From Candidatus Omnitrophota bacterium (GTDB lineage Bacteria > Hinthialibacterota > Hinthialibacteria > Hinthialibacterales > Hinthialibacteraceae), in assembly GCA_040755155.1 (NCBI GenBank), contig JBFMBP010000098.1:35477-99476 (forward strand): a stretch of 64,000 bases of DNA, written 5' to 3'. Positions 7,381-15,758 of this stretch are shown piece after piece; the first letter of the stretch is position 1; every line of letters begins with the position of its first letter. The position numbers and the translations under genes were made by a program. The notes beneath the pieces were generated by a model, which saw only the letters and a list, made by a program, of their open reading frames with translations, was not told where the DNA came from and ran no database searches.

Positions 7381-9816
7381 ATGATCGCTAAAAGAACGAT
7401 CTTAACGGCGTTGTTTTCAATATCCATCGGCTTCACGGCGGGAGCGGCGCCTTCCCCGGAATTCGGCAAGATTGAGTTGTTGCGCGACGAGTGGGGCGTT
7501 CCGCATATTTTTTCCGATACTGACGCCGGGGCGTTTTACGGAGTGGGCTATGTCCAGGCGGAAGACCGCGCTTTTCAGATGTACTATTCCCTGCGAATCA
7601 TCCAGGGCCGCGTTTCAGAAATTCTCGGCGACGTCCCCGCGAACCGGCGCGATTTTTCCACGTTCGATCATGATAAAAAATTCCGAACCTTGGGCTTCTA
7701 TCGCGCCGCTAACCGGCTGGTTGGCAAGTTGGATGCGGAAACGGTGAAATTGCTGCAAGCCTTCAGCGACGGCGTCAACGATTATGTCGCGGAAAATCGA
7801 ACCAAATTGTTGTACCTCTTCGATGAACTCGGCCTTGAGCCTGAACCTTGGACGCCCGCCGACTGTCTGGCCAGTTGGTGGCATTTGGGTAACTTTTTCG
7901 CCGGAGACGGCTTGCGGGACGTTATGCAATATCACAACCGCAAGAATGGCGCGCGTCCCCAACCCGCCGCCAAAGAAGGCGCCCGCCCAGCGATGCGCGA
8001 CAGCATGGAAGCCCTGGCGCAAAGAGCCGCCAATTTTAAGCCGCCGGTGGATGACGCCGCCGCCGTCGTTCAAGAAGAAGACATCAGTCCGGAATGGATC
8101 CAAAAAGTTCAAAATTTTCTCCAACAAAAAAGCCTATCTTTCACGAAGGATAATCCCAGCGGCGAGGTCAATCCCAAATACAGCCACGCCTGGGTGGTTG
8201 GCGGCCAGGCGACAACGACAGGCGGCGCCGTACTGGTCAGCGATCCTCAAACCCCGGTGCGCAATCCTTCCCTCCTTTACGAATATCATTTCCAAGGCAA
8301 AACCTTCAACGCGCGCGGAGCCGGCGTTCCCGGCAGTCCTATTATTCTCATCGGCTGGACGGATCGCGTCGCATGGGGATTGACGGCATTAGGCGCGGAT
8401 CAAGCCGATATGTTTTTACTGAAAACGGACGCGGATCATCCCAACCAGTATTTCTTCGACGGCCAATGGCGGGATATGGCGATAACGAAAGAGACCATCA
8501 AAGTCAAAGGCGCTTCGCCGCAGACGCTGACCGTCAAGGAAACCCATTTCGGCCCCGTCGTTACGACGATCGCCTACGATATGCGTCCCGGCGAAGAAGC
8601 GGCGTTGAAGCGAATTCCCCTTTGCCAAACGGACAACGATACGATTCAAGGCGCCGTGGCCATGATGCGCGCCCGTGACGTGAAAGAATTTTCCAAAGCC
8701 ATCGAAGGTTGGAGTTTCCCCTCGGCCAACATCGTTTTCGGGGATGCGCAAGGCAACATCGCCTATTGGGTATTGGCCGCCATTCCCATGCGTTCGCCTT
8801 TGGCTCTGGATGGCGAGAATGCCGCCCATGACGGCTCCGATTCCAAGTACGATTGGCTGGGAACTATGCCTTACGACCTGTTGCCCCATGTCGTCAATCC
8901 TAAGCGAGGCTATCTCCTCTCCGCCAATCACCGCCCCATTGGTTCCTTCTATCCCACGCTGCTCGGCATCAGCACCGGCTCGACCGGCGATACTTCCCGC
9001 TCCTGGCGCTTGCGCGAACGGTTGCAGGAAAAGAAAACTTTTACGCCGGAAGAGGTTCTCGCCATCCATTACGACTGCGTCAACGCTCCCAAGCGCGAAA
9101 TTCTTCACCTCGGCTATCACATGCGCGACGTATTGAAAGCGCATCTCTCGGAAGCGTCATTGAACGCGCTGGCTTATTTGGAAGAGTGGTATAAGAACGG
9201 CGCCCAATCCGATATGGCGGTCAAAGGAACGGAACTAGTCAACTTGCTCTCTACTTTCTTCCGCATGACGGCGACGGAATTGGCGTTCGTCCACGGCGGC
9301 GGCGAGACGGGACTTACCCGCTTCCTTAAATCCACGCAATCGCGCATCCAAAAAAATCCTCAAGCGGATTTAGACGACATGGAAAAAGGATGGATCGACG
9401 AAACATTGAAATCGGCTTGGCAATCGGCTATTGCGAAATATGGGAGCGATCCGCAAAAATGGCATGAAGCAGCCCTGCGCGAAGCGCAACAGGAAACATT
9501 GGGTTATTTCGTTTCACTAGATAATTTCTCCGCTCTCGATCCTCAGAAGATCGTCAAGGTTCCTTATCTAACCTGCCTCGACGGCGGAACCATCCATTCG
9601 CAGAAAGCGCAATCCTATACGCAATGGGTTCCCATGAACGACATCGATTCCGCCAAGTCGCTATTGCCCATCGGCCCATCGGAACGCCCCGGTGATCCCT
9701 TGAGGTTAAGCGCTTACGAAATGTGGTCGAAAGGCGAACTGCATCCCGCGCCCATAACCCGTCAGGCAGTGGAAAAATACGCCAAAAACGCAAGAATTTT
9801 GTCAAAATCGAATTGA
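7381..9816 (+). CDS. penicillin acylase (Ntn-hydrolase) family protein, exported
   Basis: An amidohydrolase that is made as a precursor and cut into alpha and beta subunits in the periplasm. A signal peptide (MIAKRTILTALFSISIGFTA) is followed by the alpha chain block DEWGVPHIFSDTDAGAFYGVGYVQAEDRAFQM. The autocatalytic nucleophile is the Ser of KYSHAWVVGGQ, about residue 268, which becomes the beta-chain N-terminus. The oxyanion Asn is likely in SANHRPIGSFY. Total length of about 811 aa is typical. GAGGAGG at 7368-7374 with a 6-base spacer picks ATG 7381; an earlier ATG at 7366 overlaps that site. Substrate may be an acyl-homoserine lactone, a beta-lactam side chain or another amide; sequence does not decide. 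Confidence 0.93.
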   Translation: MIAKRTILTALFSISIGFTAGAAPSPEFGKIELLRDEWGVPHIFSDTDAGAFYGVGYVQAEDRAFQMYYSLRIIQGRVSEILGDVPANRRDFSTFDHDKKFRTLGFYRAANRLVGKLDAETVKLLQAFSDGVNDYVAENRTKLLYLFDELGLEPEPWTPADCLASWWHLGNFFAGDGLRDVMQYHNRKNGARPQPAAKEGARPAMRDSMEALAQRAANFKPPVDDAAAVVQEEDISPEWIQKVQNFLQQKSLSFTKDNPSGEVNPKYSHAWVVGGQATTTGGAVLVSDPQTPVRNPSLLYEYHFQGKTFNARGAGVPGSPIILIGWTDRVAWGLTALGADQADMFLLKTDADHPNQYFFDGQWRDMAITKETIKVKGASPQTLTVKETHFGPVVTTIAYDMRPGEEAALKRIPLCQTDNDTIQGAVAMMRARDVKEFSKAIEGWSFPSANIVFGDAQGNIAYWVLAAIPMRSPLALDGENAAHDGSDSKYDWLGTMPYDLLPHVVNPKRGYLLSANHRPIGSFYPTLLGISTGSTGDTSRSWRLRERLQEKKTFTPEEVLAIHYDCVNAPKREILHLGYHMRDVLKAHLSEASLNALAYLEEWYKNGAQSDMAVKGTELVNLLSTFFRMTATELAFVHGGGETGLTRFLKSTQSRIQKNPQADLDDMEKGWIDETLKSAWQSAIAKYGSDPQKWHEAALREAQQETLGYFVSLDNFSALDPQKIVKVPYLTCLDGGTIHSQKAQSYTQWVPMNDIDSAKSLLPIGPSERPGDPLRLSAYEMWSKGELHPAPITRQAVEKYAKNARILSKSN

Positions 9817-9864
9817 TTTTTCTTGGATTACGATTCTTGTTTTGGTTATGTTCGATTTATTTTA

Positions 9865-9892
9865 AAAGGGCGCTTGAATTGATGCGCCCTTT
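9865..9892 (+). terminator. intrinsic terminator after the penicillin acylase gene
   Basis: AAAGGGCGC (9865-9873) pairs with GCGCCCTTT (9884-9892) and is followed by ATTTTTT. The second arm overlaps the stop codon of the convergent methyltransferase gene, so one hairpin may serve both genes. Confidence 0.85.
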
Positions 9893-10841
9893 ATTTTTTG
9901 CGGGCGACGATTAAGGCGTGATCGTGCGGCAGGCCGCCATGAGCGAGAAGCAGGCGTTCGCATTCGATGGCCATGCGCACCATGATGGCGTGCTCGCGCT
10001 CGTTCTCTTCTTTAAAATTGCCCATGATGCCTTCGAAGAGAATGTGGAGGACGGTTCCGCCGTAATACTTGATTTCCAATACATCGAAACGTTTCTGGAT
10101 GGCGGAGATGATGCGCGGCGAGCAGATCGCCTCGAAGGCTTGGTATTTCATCATCTCCTCGATTGTGGGGCGTTTGACGAGCGTCTTCCATTCGTCCGGG
10201 CGGTCGAGATAACGCCGCAATTCCTTGGGAAAGCAGGCCAGAAGGCGATTGGCGGCCTCTAACTGCGCGTCGCTCCATTGAAAGCGTTCGGGGCCGATAA
10301 ATTCGTCGGCTATGAAATAGCCTCCCGGCTTCAGTTTCGCTTGCAGCTCGTCCAGGCATTTTTCCAATTGCTCGAAATGATGCAGCGACATGACGCCGAA
10401 GATGACGTCATAGCTGTTAGAGAGGGGGGCGTCTTCCAGGTAATTGGCATCGCCAACGAAATACCGCGCCCGTTCGCCGAAACCGCGCTCCTCCGCCAGC
10501 CGGCGCGCTTGTTCGATGGCTTGGGGGCTGATGTCGAACGCTTCCATGCGGCGCACGACGTCCCGTTGCAGAAAATGGCGCTCCGCATCGCCATGCCCGC
10601 ATCCAGCGGTCAGCCCCAGTTCCGCAGGGCGGTGGAAATATTTTTCTTTGATATAATCCACCCAATCGACGTGCGGACGTCCGGAGACGCTTTGGCAGAT
10701 ATAACGGTAAATGAGGGGAGAATCGAACCAGGAAATGCGAACGCCGGTTTTGCTGCGTCCCCATAGTTCCCCTTCCCGCTCCACCAGTTTTCGATATTCC
10801 GCGCGGCGGCGATGGAAAAACACGTCAGTTCCCGCCTCCAA
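9891..10841 (-). CDS. class I SAM-dependent methyltransferase
   Basis: The 316 residues contain a Rossmann-type methyltransferase core at about 70-190. Motif I is GLTAGCGHGDAERHF, the acidic motif II residue lies in MEAFDISPQAIEQAR, and SYDVIFGVMSLHHF is the motif IV region typical of Methyltransf_11/25 proteins. The substrate is unknown. An 80-residue N-terminal extension (YRYICQSVSGRPHVDWVDYI) resembles methyltransferases found in glycan or LPS clusters. The only plausible start in frame is TTG at 10841, lying inside the end of the upstream coiled-coil gene (17-base overlap), which suggests translational coupling. Confidence 0.88.
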   Translation of the reverse strand: MEAGTDVFFHRRRAEYRKLVEREGELWGRSKTGVRISWFDSPLIYRYICQSVSGRPHVDWVDYIKEKYFHRPAELGLTAGCGHGDAERHFLQRDVVRRMEAFDISPQAIEQARRLAEERGFGERARYFVGDANYLEDAPLSNSYDVIFGVMSLHHFEQLEKCLDELQAKLKPGGYFIADEFIGPERFQWSDAQLEAANRLLACFPKELRRYLDRPDEWKTLVKRPTIEEMMKYQAFEAICSPRIISAIQKRFDVLEIKYYGGTVLHILFEGIMGNFKEENEREHAIMVRMAIECERLLLAHGGLPHDHALIVARKK

Positions 10842-11196
10842 CTTTTTCGCCGTGATCGAGAAGCATCTGTTCGTAGCGGTAGCATCGGGCTTTCAAATCG
10901 TTGAGCAAGGTTCGGGATTGCGCCAGATCGCTTTCGTTCTCTTTCAAGAGATGCTCCAGGTTGCCGATATGCTCGATGAATTTGGAAACGTCGTTCGTTT
11001 TTTGCTGCAAGAGCGCTTCCAATTGGCGGGCGTGCTTCGTGGCTTCGTTAACGAGATGTTCGAGATTTTGCGTATGTTTCAAAAGCCCGCGCCGATGCTC
11101 TTCCACATCGGCCAGGCGCAATTTTAATTCTTCCCATTCATGCGCGGAAATAGTTATGGTTTCTCGGTTGGGATCGTTCATCATAGTCGTTAGCAT
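10825..11196 (-). CDS. small coiled-coil protein coupled to a methyltransferase
   Basis: The 123 residues are almost entirely heptad-like: residues 18-115 contain repeated Leu at a/d positions (LKLRLADVEEH, LEHLVNEATKH, LEALLQQKTND). No catalytic motif is visible. It overlaps the methyltransferase gene by 17 bases, so both are very probably co-translated and the product may scaffold or dimerise the enzyme. Fused coiled-coil/methyltransferase proteins occur in polysaccharide chain-length control (WbdD-type); here the two halves are separate genes. Start could be ATG 11196 or the internal Met-Met pair near 11184; no strong ribosome-binding site separates them. Confidence 0.7.
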   Translation of the reverse strand: MLTTMMNDPNRETITISAHEWEELKLRLADVEEHRRGLLKHTQNLEHLVNEATKHARQLEALLQQKTNDVSKFIEHIGNLEHLLKENESDLAQSRTLLNDLKARCYRYEQMLLDHGEKVGGGN

Positions 11197-11227
11197 TTAG
11201 TCGGGGCGGCAAGGACAAAGTTGTTTT

Positions 11228-11261
11228 TGCCCTTGAATGATGCCGCAATAAATCAAGGGCA
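11228..11261. repeat. hairpin flanking the IS left end
   Basis: TGCCCTTGA (11228-11236) and TCAAGGGCA (11253-11261) are perfect complements. The left arm belongs to a repeated GGCAAAAACAACCTTGCCC-like motif that also lies next to the IS right end (12765-12784), at 13419-13446 and at 59836-59852. Confidence 0.6.
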
Positions 11262-11270
11262 GAAAAAAGC

Positions 11271-11310
11271 TGTAAGTTATCAAGAGATGCTGAACAGGTA
11301 GTTATCAGGA
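11271..11310 (+). repeat. left terminal inverted repeat of the IS
   Basis: Begins TGTAAGTTATCAAGAG and ends ACAGGTAGTTATCAGGA. Its outer 25 bases occur again, perfectly, at 59811-59835 in inverted orientation. Confidence 0.9.
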
Positions 11311-11377
11311 CATCCCTTACACTCAAGGATCAAGCGAAAACATGATACCTCCCAATTAAAACGATTATAATGGAGCT

Positions 11378-11449
11378 GAAAACTCTCTGTGCAGGAAGTG
11401 CGGGCTCCGGAGGCGTCCGTCCCGCGACGAAACGGTGCAGAGAGTTTTC
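11378..11449. repeat. long stem-loop inside the IS, downstream of the transposase gene
   Basis: GAAAACTCTCTG (11378-11389) pairs with CAGAGAGTTTTC (11438-11449). A second nested GCGGG/CCCGC pair lies within the loop (starting 11400). On the minus strand this follows the transposase stop, so it may act as a terminator or as protection from outside transcription. No T tract follows closely. Confidence 0.6.
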
Positions 11450-11515
11450 TTGTCTGCCTACACCGGATCGGATCAAAACGCGTTCCCCCCTTTGGGGGGC
11501 GGAGGGGGGCTTGCC

Positions 11516-12673
11516 TCAGTCATTCACGGATTGATCGTCCAGAATCAGCGGAATACTTTTTCCCGCCGCCGGTTCAATTTCCCGGATATACAGGTTCCGA
11601 TATCGGATCAAGAGCAATCCTTCCGCCTCTTCGACTTGAACCCGTTCTCCCGCCAGCGCCTCGCACACGAAGGCGTGACATCCTTTGTAGGTCAACCATC
11701 CGGAGGGGGTGATCCGAGTCACCGGCGCTCCCGGCGGATACTCCCATTCCGGCGGATGGGGATGGTACGGGCGGGGGCTAGGGGTATAGCGCTCGGCGGG
11801 CGTAACCATGCCCAGCGCTTCATGCGGACGTTCCTCATTGTACATCGTACGGAATTCCCGCAAAAACGTTCGCCAAGCCTCCAGCGAATCCGGAAGCCCT
11901 CGATGACGGACGGCCTCGTTCAAGGTGCGATGGAATCGTTCCACTTTGCCTTGCGTCTGCGGATGGCCAATCCGCCCGTGATAGAGACGGATGCCTTGCT
12001 GAATTAGAAAAACGCTTAATTTCGTCAAGCCGTGACCGTTGTTGACATTCCACCAGGGCGTCCCGTGATCCGATAAAATCGCTTCCGGCAATCCGTACCT
12101 TTCAAAGGTTTCGATCAAGCAGGGTTGCACTTCCTCGCGCGTTTGCCGGTCCAGTCCATGCGCCCCTACGAGAAATCGCGTTCGATCATCCAGGATCGAC
12201 AGCGGGTAACAACGCCCCTTCGGAAGGGGATAGTCGCCTTTGAAATCCATCTGCCATAATTCGTTGGGCCTTTCCCGTTCGAACCGCTTGACGGCGGCGG
12301 CGCTACGCTCTTTCGCGGCGATCTTTTTATTCTGCTTGAGAATTCGGTGAATCGTAATCCACGGCAAATCGACGCCTTGTTTCACCAACTTGGGGCGAAG
12401 CTTCTTGGCTCCCTCCCCCCACTTCTCCCAGCATTTCACAACTTTTTCTTCAATTACTTCCGGCGTACGGTTCGGCGTATTATGCGGCCGTCGGGATTTC
12501 TTGTTGAGCTGCGTAAAACTCCCCGCTTCGTAAAAACGATCTTTCCATAAATATCCCGTTGTGCGGCTGATTCCGAATCGATGACAAAGTTCGCTGAAAT
12601 TAACGCCTTCTTGGAATGATTGAGCGACAAATTGAATCCGTTTTTCCATAATATCCTCGACTTGCCAAGGCAT
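11516..12673 (-). CDS. IS481 family transposase (DDE)
   Basis: Catalyses cut or copy of the surrounding IS. The 385 residues have an N-terminal HTH region (about 20-60: ELCHRFGISRTTGYLW), a second HTH, and an RNase H-like DDE core. The triad is visible as D143 (WQMDFKGD), D202 (ILSDHGTPWW) and E245 (GKVERFHRTL), with the family-typical NEERPHEALGMVTPAERY block after it. The C-terminal 80 residues match the extra beta-rich end of long IS481 members. The gene is intact and probably active. A second Met nine residues in is an alternative start. Confidence 0.95.
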   Translation of the reverse strand: MPWQVEDIMEKRIQFVAQSFQEGVNFSELCHRFGISRTTGYLWKDRFYEAGSFTQLNKKSRRPHNTPNRTPEVIEEKVVKCWEKWGEGAKKLRPKLVKQGVDLPWITIHRILKQNKKIAAKERSAAAVKRFERERPNELWQMDFKGDYPLPKGRCYPLSILDDRTRFLVGAHGLDRQTREEVQPCLIETFERYGLPEAILSDHGTPWWNVNNGHGLTKLSVFLIQQGIRLYHGRIGHPQTQGKVERFHRTLNEAVRHRGLPDSLEAWRTFLREFRTMYNEERPHEALGMVTPAERYTPSPRPYHPHPPEWEYPPGAPVTRITPSGWLTYKGCHAFVCEALAGERVQVEEAEGLLLIRYRNLYIREIEPAAGKSIPLILDDQSVND

Positions 12674-12724
12674 CTCTCTTCTCCCCCTTTTTGGGATTTC
12701 TTTACCTTGGTATTGTAAACCATC

Positions 12725-12764
12725 TCCTGATAACTACCTGTCAAGGATGTTATGATAATGTACA
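12725..12764 (-). repeat. right terminal inverted repeat of the IS
   Basis: Read on the minus strand it begins TGTACATTATCATAACATCC and ends ACAGGTAGTTATCAGGA, matching the left end at 32 of 40 bases. Confidence 0.9.
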
Positions 12765-12793
12765 AACAACCTTGCCCTTGGCGCCCTACAATT

Positions 12794-13291
12794 TCACTCC
12801 TCATGCTGCAAGATCAGCAGCAGGACGACGTAAGCGATAATTCCCGCTCCCCAAAAGATGCTGGCGAGGACGAAGCCTACGCGGATGATGCTGCTGTCGA
12901 TTTCGAAATACTTCGCCAGGCCGCCGCAGATGCCCGCCACCATTTTGTCGTCTTTGACGCGGTAGAGTTTGCGGATATTCGGCATTGCTTCCGTCTCCGC
13001 CTCCGAACTCGTCTCGGCTTCGGCGGCTTCCAACTTGGGCGACGGTTCCGCCTCTTCTCCAGAAGAAAACCGATGCACGGCGTCGTAGACTTCATCGGTG
13101 AATTGCTGGTTGGCGGCTTTCTTCATCGATTCGACAAGCGCGGGATGAACGCCTTCCCTAAAGGAAATTACGTCCGCCGCCTCTTTGACGCGCTGGTAAG
13201 CCTGCCAGCATTTGTCCAATTCTCTGGCCAGCCGGTCGATTTCGGGTGTTTCTCGATTCAGGTTAGGGGGTAAATCCTTATTGAGAGCCAT
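12794..13291 (-). CDS. PspC-domain membrane protein
   Basis: The 165 residues have two parts. Residues about 1-100 form a soluble helical region without a recognised fold, ending in a Glu/Ala-rich linker. Residues about 103-165 are a PspC domain: RKLYRVKDDKMVAGICGGLAKYFEIDSSIIRV followed by a hydrophobic segment (VLASIFWGAGIIAYVVLLLIL). PspC domains sit in the inner membrane and take part in phage-shock and envelope-stress responses. It is the last gene of a four-gene minus-strand run beginning with an ECF sigma factor, supporting that role. The IS lies just downstream. Confidence 0.85.
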   Translation of the reverse strand: MALNKDLPPNLNRETPEIDRLARELDKCWQAYQRVKEAADVISFREGVHPALVESMKKAANQQFTDEVYDAVHRFSSGEEAEPSPKLEAAEAETSSEAETEAMPNIRKLYRVKDDKMVAGICGGLAKYFEIDSSIIRVGFVLASIFWGAGIIAYVVLLLILQHEE

Positions 13292-13418
13292 GAGATTTCA
13301 TCTCCTTTTCCGGCATTTTTAGGCGATATCTTGCGCCTATTCCAATGAAATCCGTCGCGGTTAATTTTCCTTCTGCTTTAGGATGATGTTTGCTTTAAAT
13401 TCTAAGGAATTCTTCAAA

Positions 13419-13446
13419 GGCAAAAACAACCTTACCCTTGCCACCC
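13419..13446 (+). repeat. copy of the GGCAAAAACAACCTT repeat motif
   Basis: GGCAAAAACAACCTTACCC continues with TTGCCACCC. Near-identical sequence flanks the IS right end, and the reverse complement lies at 11205-11235. This copy has no IS beside it, so the motif exists independently of the IS. Confidence 0.55.
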
Positions 13447-13466
13447 TGCCACCAGGAAGTAAAAAA

Positions 13467-14333
13467 TTAAGACCTGTCCCGCCGCCGCCTTTCAACAAGG
13501 TCTTGCGCCATGAGCACGACGCCCGCCAGGATCAGAGCCGCCTGCCAGTAATCCGTGATGAAATCCCAGAGCGGGAAAATTCTCCAATTTTCGAAGAGAA
13601 AAATGACGCCCACGGCGGAAAAGGCGATGCCCAGAATGAATTGCCCCTGCTCATGGTCGCGGATGTAGTCCTTCAACAGCCGCAATCCCAACAGCAGCGG
13701 AATCAGCGGCCAGACGCGCTCCCAGGTGTACCAAGTGAAAAGTTGGATATCCATCTCATCCAAGACAGAGACGATGCCGATGGCCGCCAGGACGAAGCCA
13801 ATGAAGAATTTTCCCGTCAAGCCTTTGGTTTTTTTGCGGGGAATCGCGGCGGCGGCGACGCTCGCCGTTCCGCCTCCCAGTTTCTCCTGCGCTTGCTGCC
13901 GAAGATTGTCTTGTTCCGTATTGGCGTTCATAGTTGCCTCCATAGCCGGTTGGGCCTGATTTTGCGGTTGAGGAGCGGGCGGCGTTGCCTTCTCGTTGAT
14001 GGCGCGGGCGCTGACGATCGCGTCGGTGATGGCGTAGATATAAAGAATGGGGAATACCAGAATCGCCCAAAAAAAGGGCGATAACCGGAAGAAGAGATAA
14101 TCTTCATGACGCCATCCGTTATCGAAGATGCCGCCGCCTAAAAAGAACGCGGCGGGATTGAAAATAAAAGGAACGCGGATGATGACCATCAGAACGAACG
14201 AACCGATTAGCATGAAGTAAATCAAAATTCCCTTAACGATCTGGTCGTTGTATACTTGCCCCGTACCGGGAAAAATGGCGGAAAGGACGCCAGCCAGCCA
14301 AGGTCTTTTATTGATGCGGCGCGGAGATTGCAT
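13467..14333 (-). CDS. multi-spanning membrane protein with TM2-like N-terminus and LiaF-like C-terminus
   Basis: Residues about 10-115 hold three hydrophobic segments starting with RPWLAGVLSAIFPGTGQVYNDQIVKG, the small-membrane-protein motif also seen in the protein at 32254. A Gln/Pro/Ala-rich linker (115-170) is followed by four short hydrophobic segments at 175-280 ending in a basic tail (ERRRRDRS). The WPLIPLLLGLRLL and NWRIFPLWDFI pieces resemble the transmembrane part of LiaF/LiaI-type envelope-stress regulators. It lies between an anti-sigma candidate and a PspC gene, which fits an envelope-stress function. No enzymatic motif is visible. Confidence 0.7.
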   Translation of the reverse strand: MQSPRRINKRPWLAGVLSAIFPGTGQVYNDQIVKGILIYFMLIGSFVLMVIIRVPFIFNPAAFFLGGGIFDNGWRHEDYLFFRLSPFFWAILVFPILYIYAITDAIVSARAINEKATPPAPQPQNQAQPAMEATMNANTEQDNLRQQAQEKLGGGTASVAAAAIPRKKTKGLTGKFFIGFVLAAIGIVSVLDEMDIQLFTWYTWERVWPLIPLLLGLRLLKDYIRDHEQGQFILGIAFSAVGVIFLFENWRIFPLWDFITDYWQAALILAGVVLMAQDLVERRRRDRS

Positions 14334-14360
14334 GATTTTTCGCTCCGAGAATCTTCGGTC

Positions 14361-14984
14361 TTACGCCGAAAAAGTTTCATAGGCGGCATTCTTGTAAAGA
14401 GTACGAGCGTTGGATTCCTTTTCTGTCGCTTTTTCCTCATTTTTCGTCGCTTTTTCCAGACGGAAAGGCTTAGGCGTCCACTCGTTGGCGATGGAAGAGA
14501 GCCGGTCGGCGATGATTTCCCCCTTCAGGAGAAGGTAATCGGCCGCCTGGTTCGCTTTGGCCACGTAAGGATCGATCTTGCCCGCTTCTACTTGCGGCGA
14601 AATAAAGACGCTCCAGACGATGACGAACGCCGCGATGGAGACGGCCAAGGCTTCCCGCCGCAGCACATTGGGAACGGTCAGGGCGGATAAATAACGCGCC
14701 GCTGTTTTTATAACGCTAGCCAACGCGCCGAAGCCGGGAATCAACCAGACCAAGCTGCGTTGCGCTTCGCGCTTTGCGATGAACGCCATCACATCGTCAA
14801 CCAAAGCGCTGGGAGGCGGGGGCAGTTCTATTTCATTCAAGGCGATTTCGATTTCTCCCAGGAGCGCTATAACGTTCCGGTTCTCTTCGCCGTCGAAAAG
14901 AAACTCATCTCCGTCGAAGCAATGGCCGCCCATATTCTCCGCAGATTCGTTCTTTTTCTTTTCCGGTTCTTGGCGATAGTTCAT
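14361..14984 (-). CDS. single-pass membrane protein, probable anti-sigma factor
   Basis: The 207 residues have a soluble N-terminus, with NVIALLGEIEIALNEIELPPPPSALVDDVMAFI near residues 37-70. This is a helical layout common to zinc-free anti-sigma domains. One strong transmembrane segment follows at about 112-130 (ALAVSIAAFVIVWSVFISP), then an outside helical, Lys-rich tail. It starts 51 bases after the stop codon of the ECF sigma gene. Gene order sigma then anti-sigma is the usual arrangement, and the function is inferred mainly from that. I do not see a HxxxCxxC zinc motif. Confidence 0.65.
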   Translation of the reverse strand: MNYRQEPEKKKNESAENMGGHCFDGDEFLFDGEENRNVIALLGEIEIALNEIELPPPPSALVDDVMAFIAKREAQRSLVWLIPGFGALASVIKTAARYLSALTVPNVLRREALAVSIAAFVIVWSVFISPQVEAGKIDPYVAKANQAADYLLLKGEIIADRLSSIANEWTPKPFRLEKATKNEEKATEKESNARTLYKNAAYETFSA

Positions 14985-15035
14985 GATCGTTCCTCGGCGA
15001 TGATATATTCCCTTCCAGCGATGTTTCTCAATCCG

Positions 15036-15644
15036 TTAAATCGTCAACTCTTTTTGCAGCGGACTCAGCAACTCCGCCAGTTTGCTTCTCGCCCGATGAA
15101 TCTGGGTAGTCACCGTACCCAGGGGCATAGCCAGCGTATCGGCGATCTCTTCGTAGCTCAAGTTATCGAAATGCCGCAGCGTCAGAATCATGCGGTATTT
15201 CTCCGGCAGCCGCTGCAACGCTTGCAGGACGGCGGTTTGTCGTTCTTTCTTCATCCAGCGCTCGCGCGGATTTTCCGATTCGTCCGGCGCGTCGATTTCC
15301 TGGTTATCCTCCGCCGTCATCGAAACTGTAAAAGCGCGTTTTTTCTTGCGTTGATCCAGGAGGTAATTCACGGCGATGCGGCGGATCCACGCTCCAAACG
15401 GTTGTTCCATATCGAACTTTTCCAATCCGCGATAAGCGCGGTAAAAGACTTCCTGGACGGCGTCCTGAGCGCTCTCGGCGTTGCGGGTCATACCATAAGC
15501 AATGCGATAAACAACGCCGTTATAGTTCTCCACCAACGCGCGAAACGATTCGCGGTCGCCAGCCAGCACGCGCTGAATATAGGTTGCCTCTTCCGCCTGA
15601 TCGCACATGTTCCCGGCGCCGTTTATTTCGTTTCGCAGGCGCAA
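15036..15644 (-). CDS. ECF-type RNA polymerase sigma factor
   Basis: Directs RNA polymerase to stress-type promoters. Region 2 is at about residues 25-95 (FRALVENYNGVVYRIAYGMTRN, then AQDAVQEVFYRAYRGLEKF) and region 4 at about 135-195 (LQALQRLPEKYRMILTLRHFDNLSYEEIADTL with the HTH MPLGTVTTQIHRAR). There is no region 3, as expected for group 4 sigma factors, and the length of about 190-202 is normal. Met 1 at 15644 and Met 13 (MCDQAEEATY, near 15608) are both possible starts. It heads the run of anti-sigma, LiaF-like and PspC genes. Confidence 0.93.
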   Translation of the reverse strand: MRLRNEINGAGNMCDQAEEATYIQRVLAGDRESFRALVENYNGVVYRIAYGMTRNAESAQDAVQEVFYRAYRGLEKFDMEQPFGAWIRRIAVNYLLDQRKKKRAFTVSMTAEDNQEIDAPDESENPRERWMKKERQTAVLQALQRLPEKYRMILTLRHFDNLSYEEIADTLAMPLGTVTTQIHRARSKLAELLSPLQKELTI

Positions 15645-15758
15645 TAATATCTTACGAATATTTCATTTAATTATTTCACTCTATTTTATACTCTTTCTTC
15701 CCCGCCAATGTCCTATGACGCGCGTTCCCGCTTCCATATGGCGATATCTTGTTTATAG

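Larger units (their letters stand above)
11271..12764 (-). mobile_element. complete IS481-type insertion sequence, 1494 bp
   Basis: The element is bounded by 40-bp imperfect terminal inverted repeats that match at 32 of 40 positions. Both ends start with TGTA, and the inner 17 bases (ACAGGTAGTTATCAGGA) are identical. It carries one transposase gene on the minus strand and a long hairpin behind it. I see no convincing target-site duplication: the bases just outside are AAAAAAGC on the left and AACAACCT on the right. It lies between the coiled-coil/methyltransferase pair and the PspC-domain gene, ending 29 bases from the stop codon of the latter. Confidence 0.92.

Noticed and set aside
11271-12764. 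Target-site duplication of the IS
   Set aside because: Bases immediately outside the two ends do not match; only an inverted CAAGGGCA motif is shared.
14760-15647. 295-codon plus-strand frame across the sigma and anti-sigma genes
   Set aside because: Antisense to a clear ECF sigma factor; no start signal and no family resemblance.
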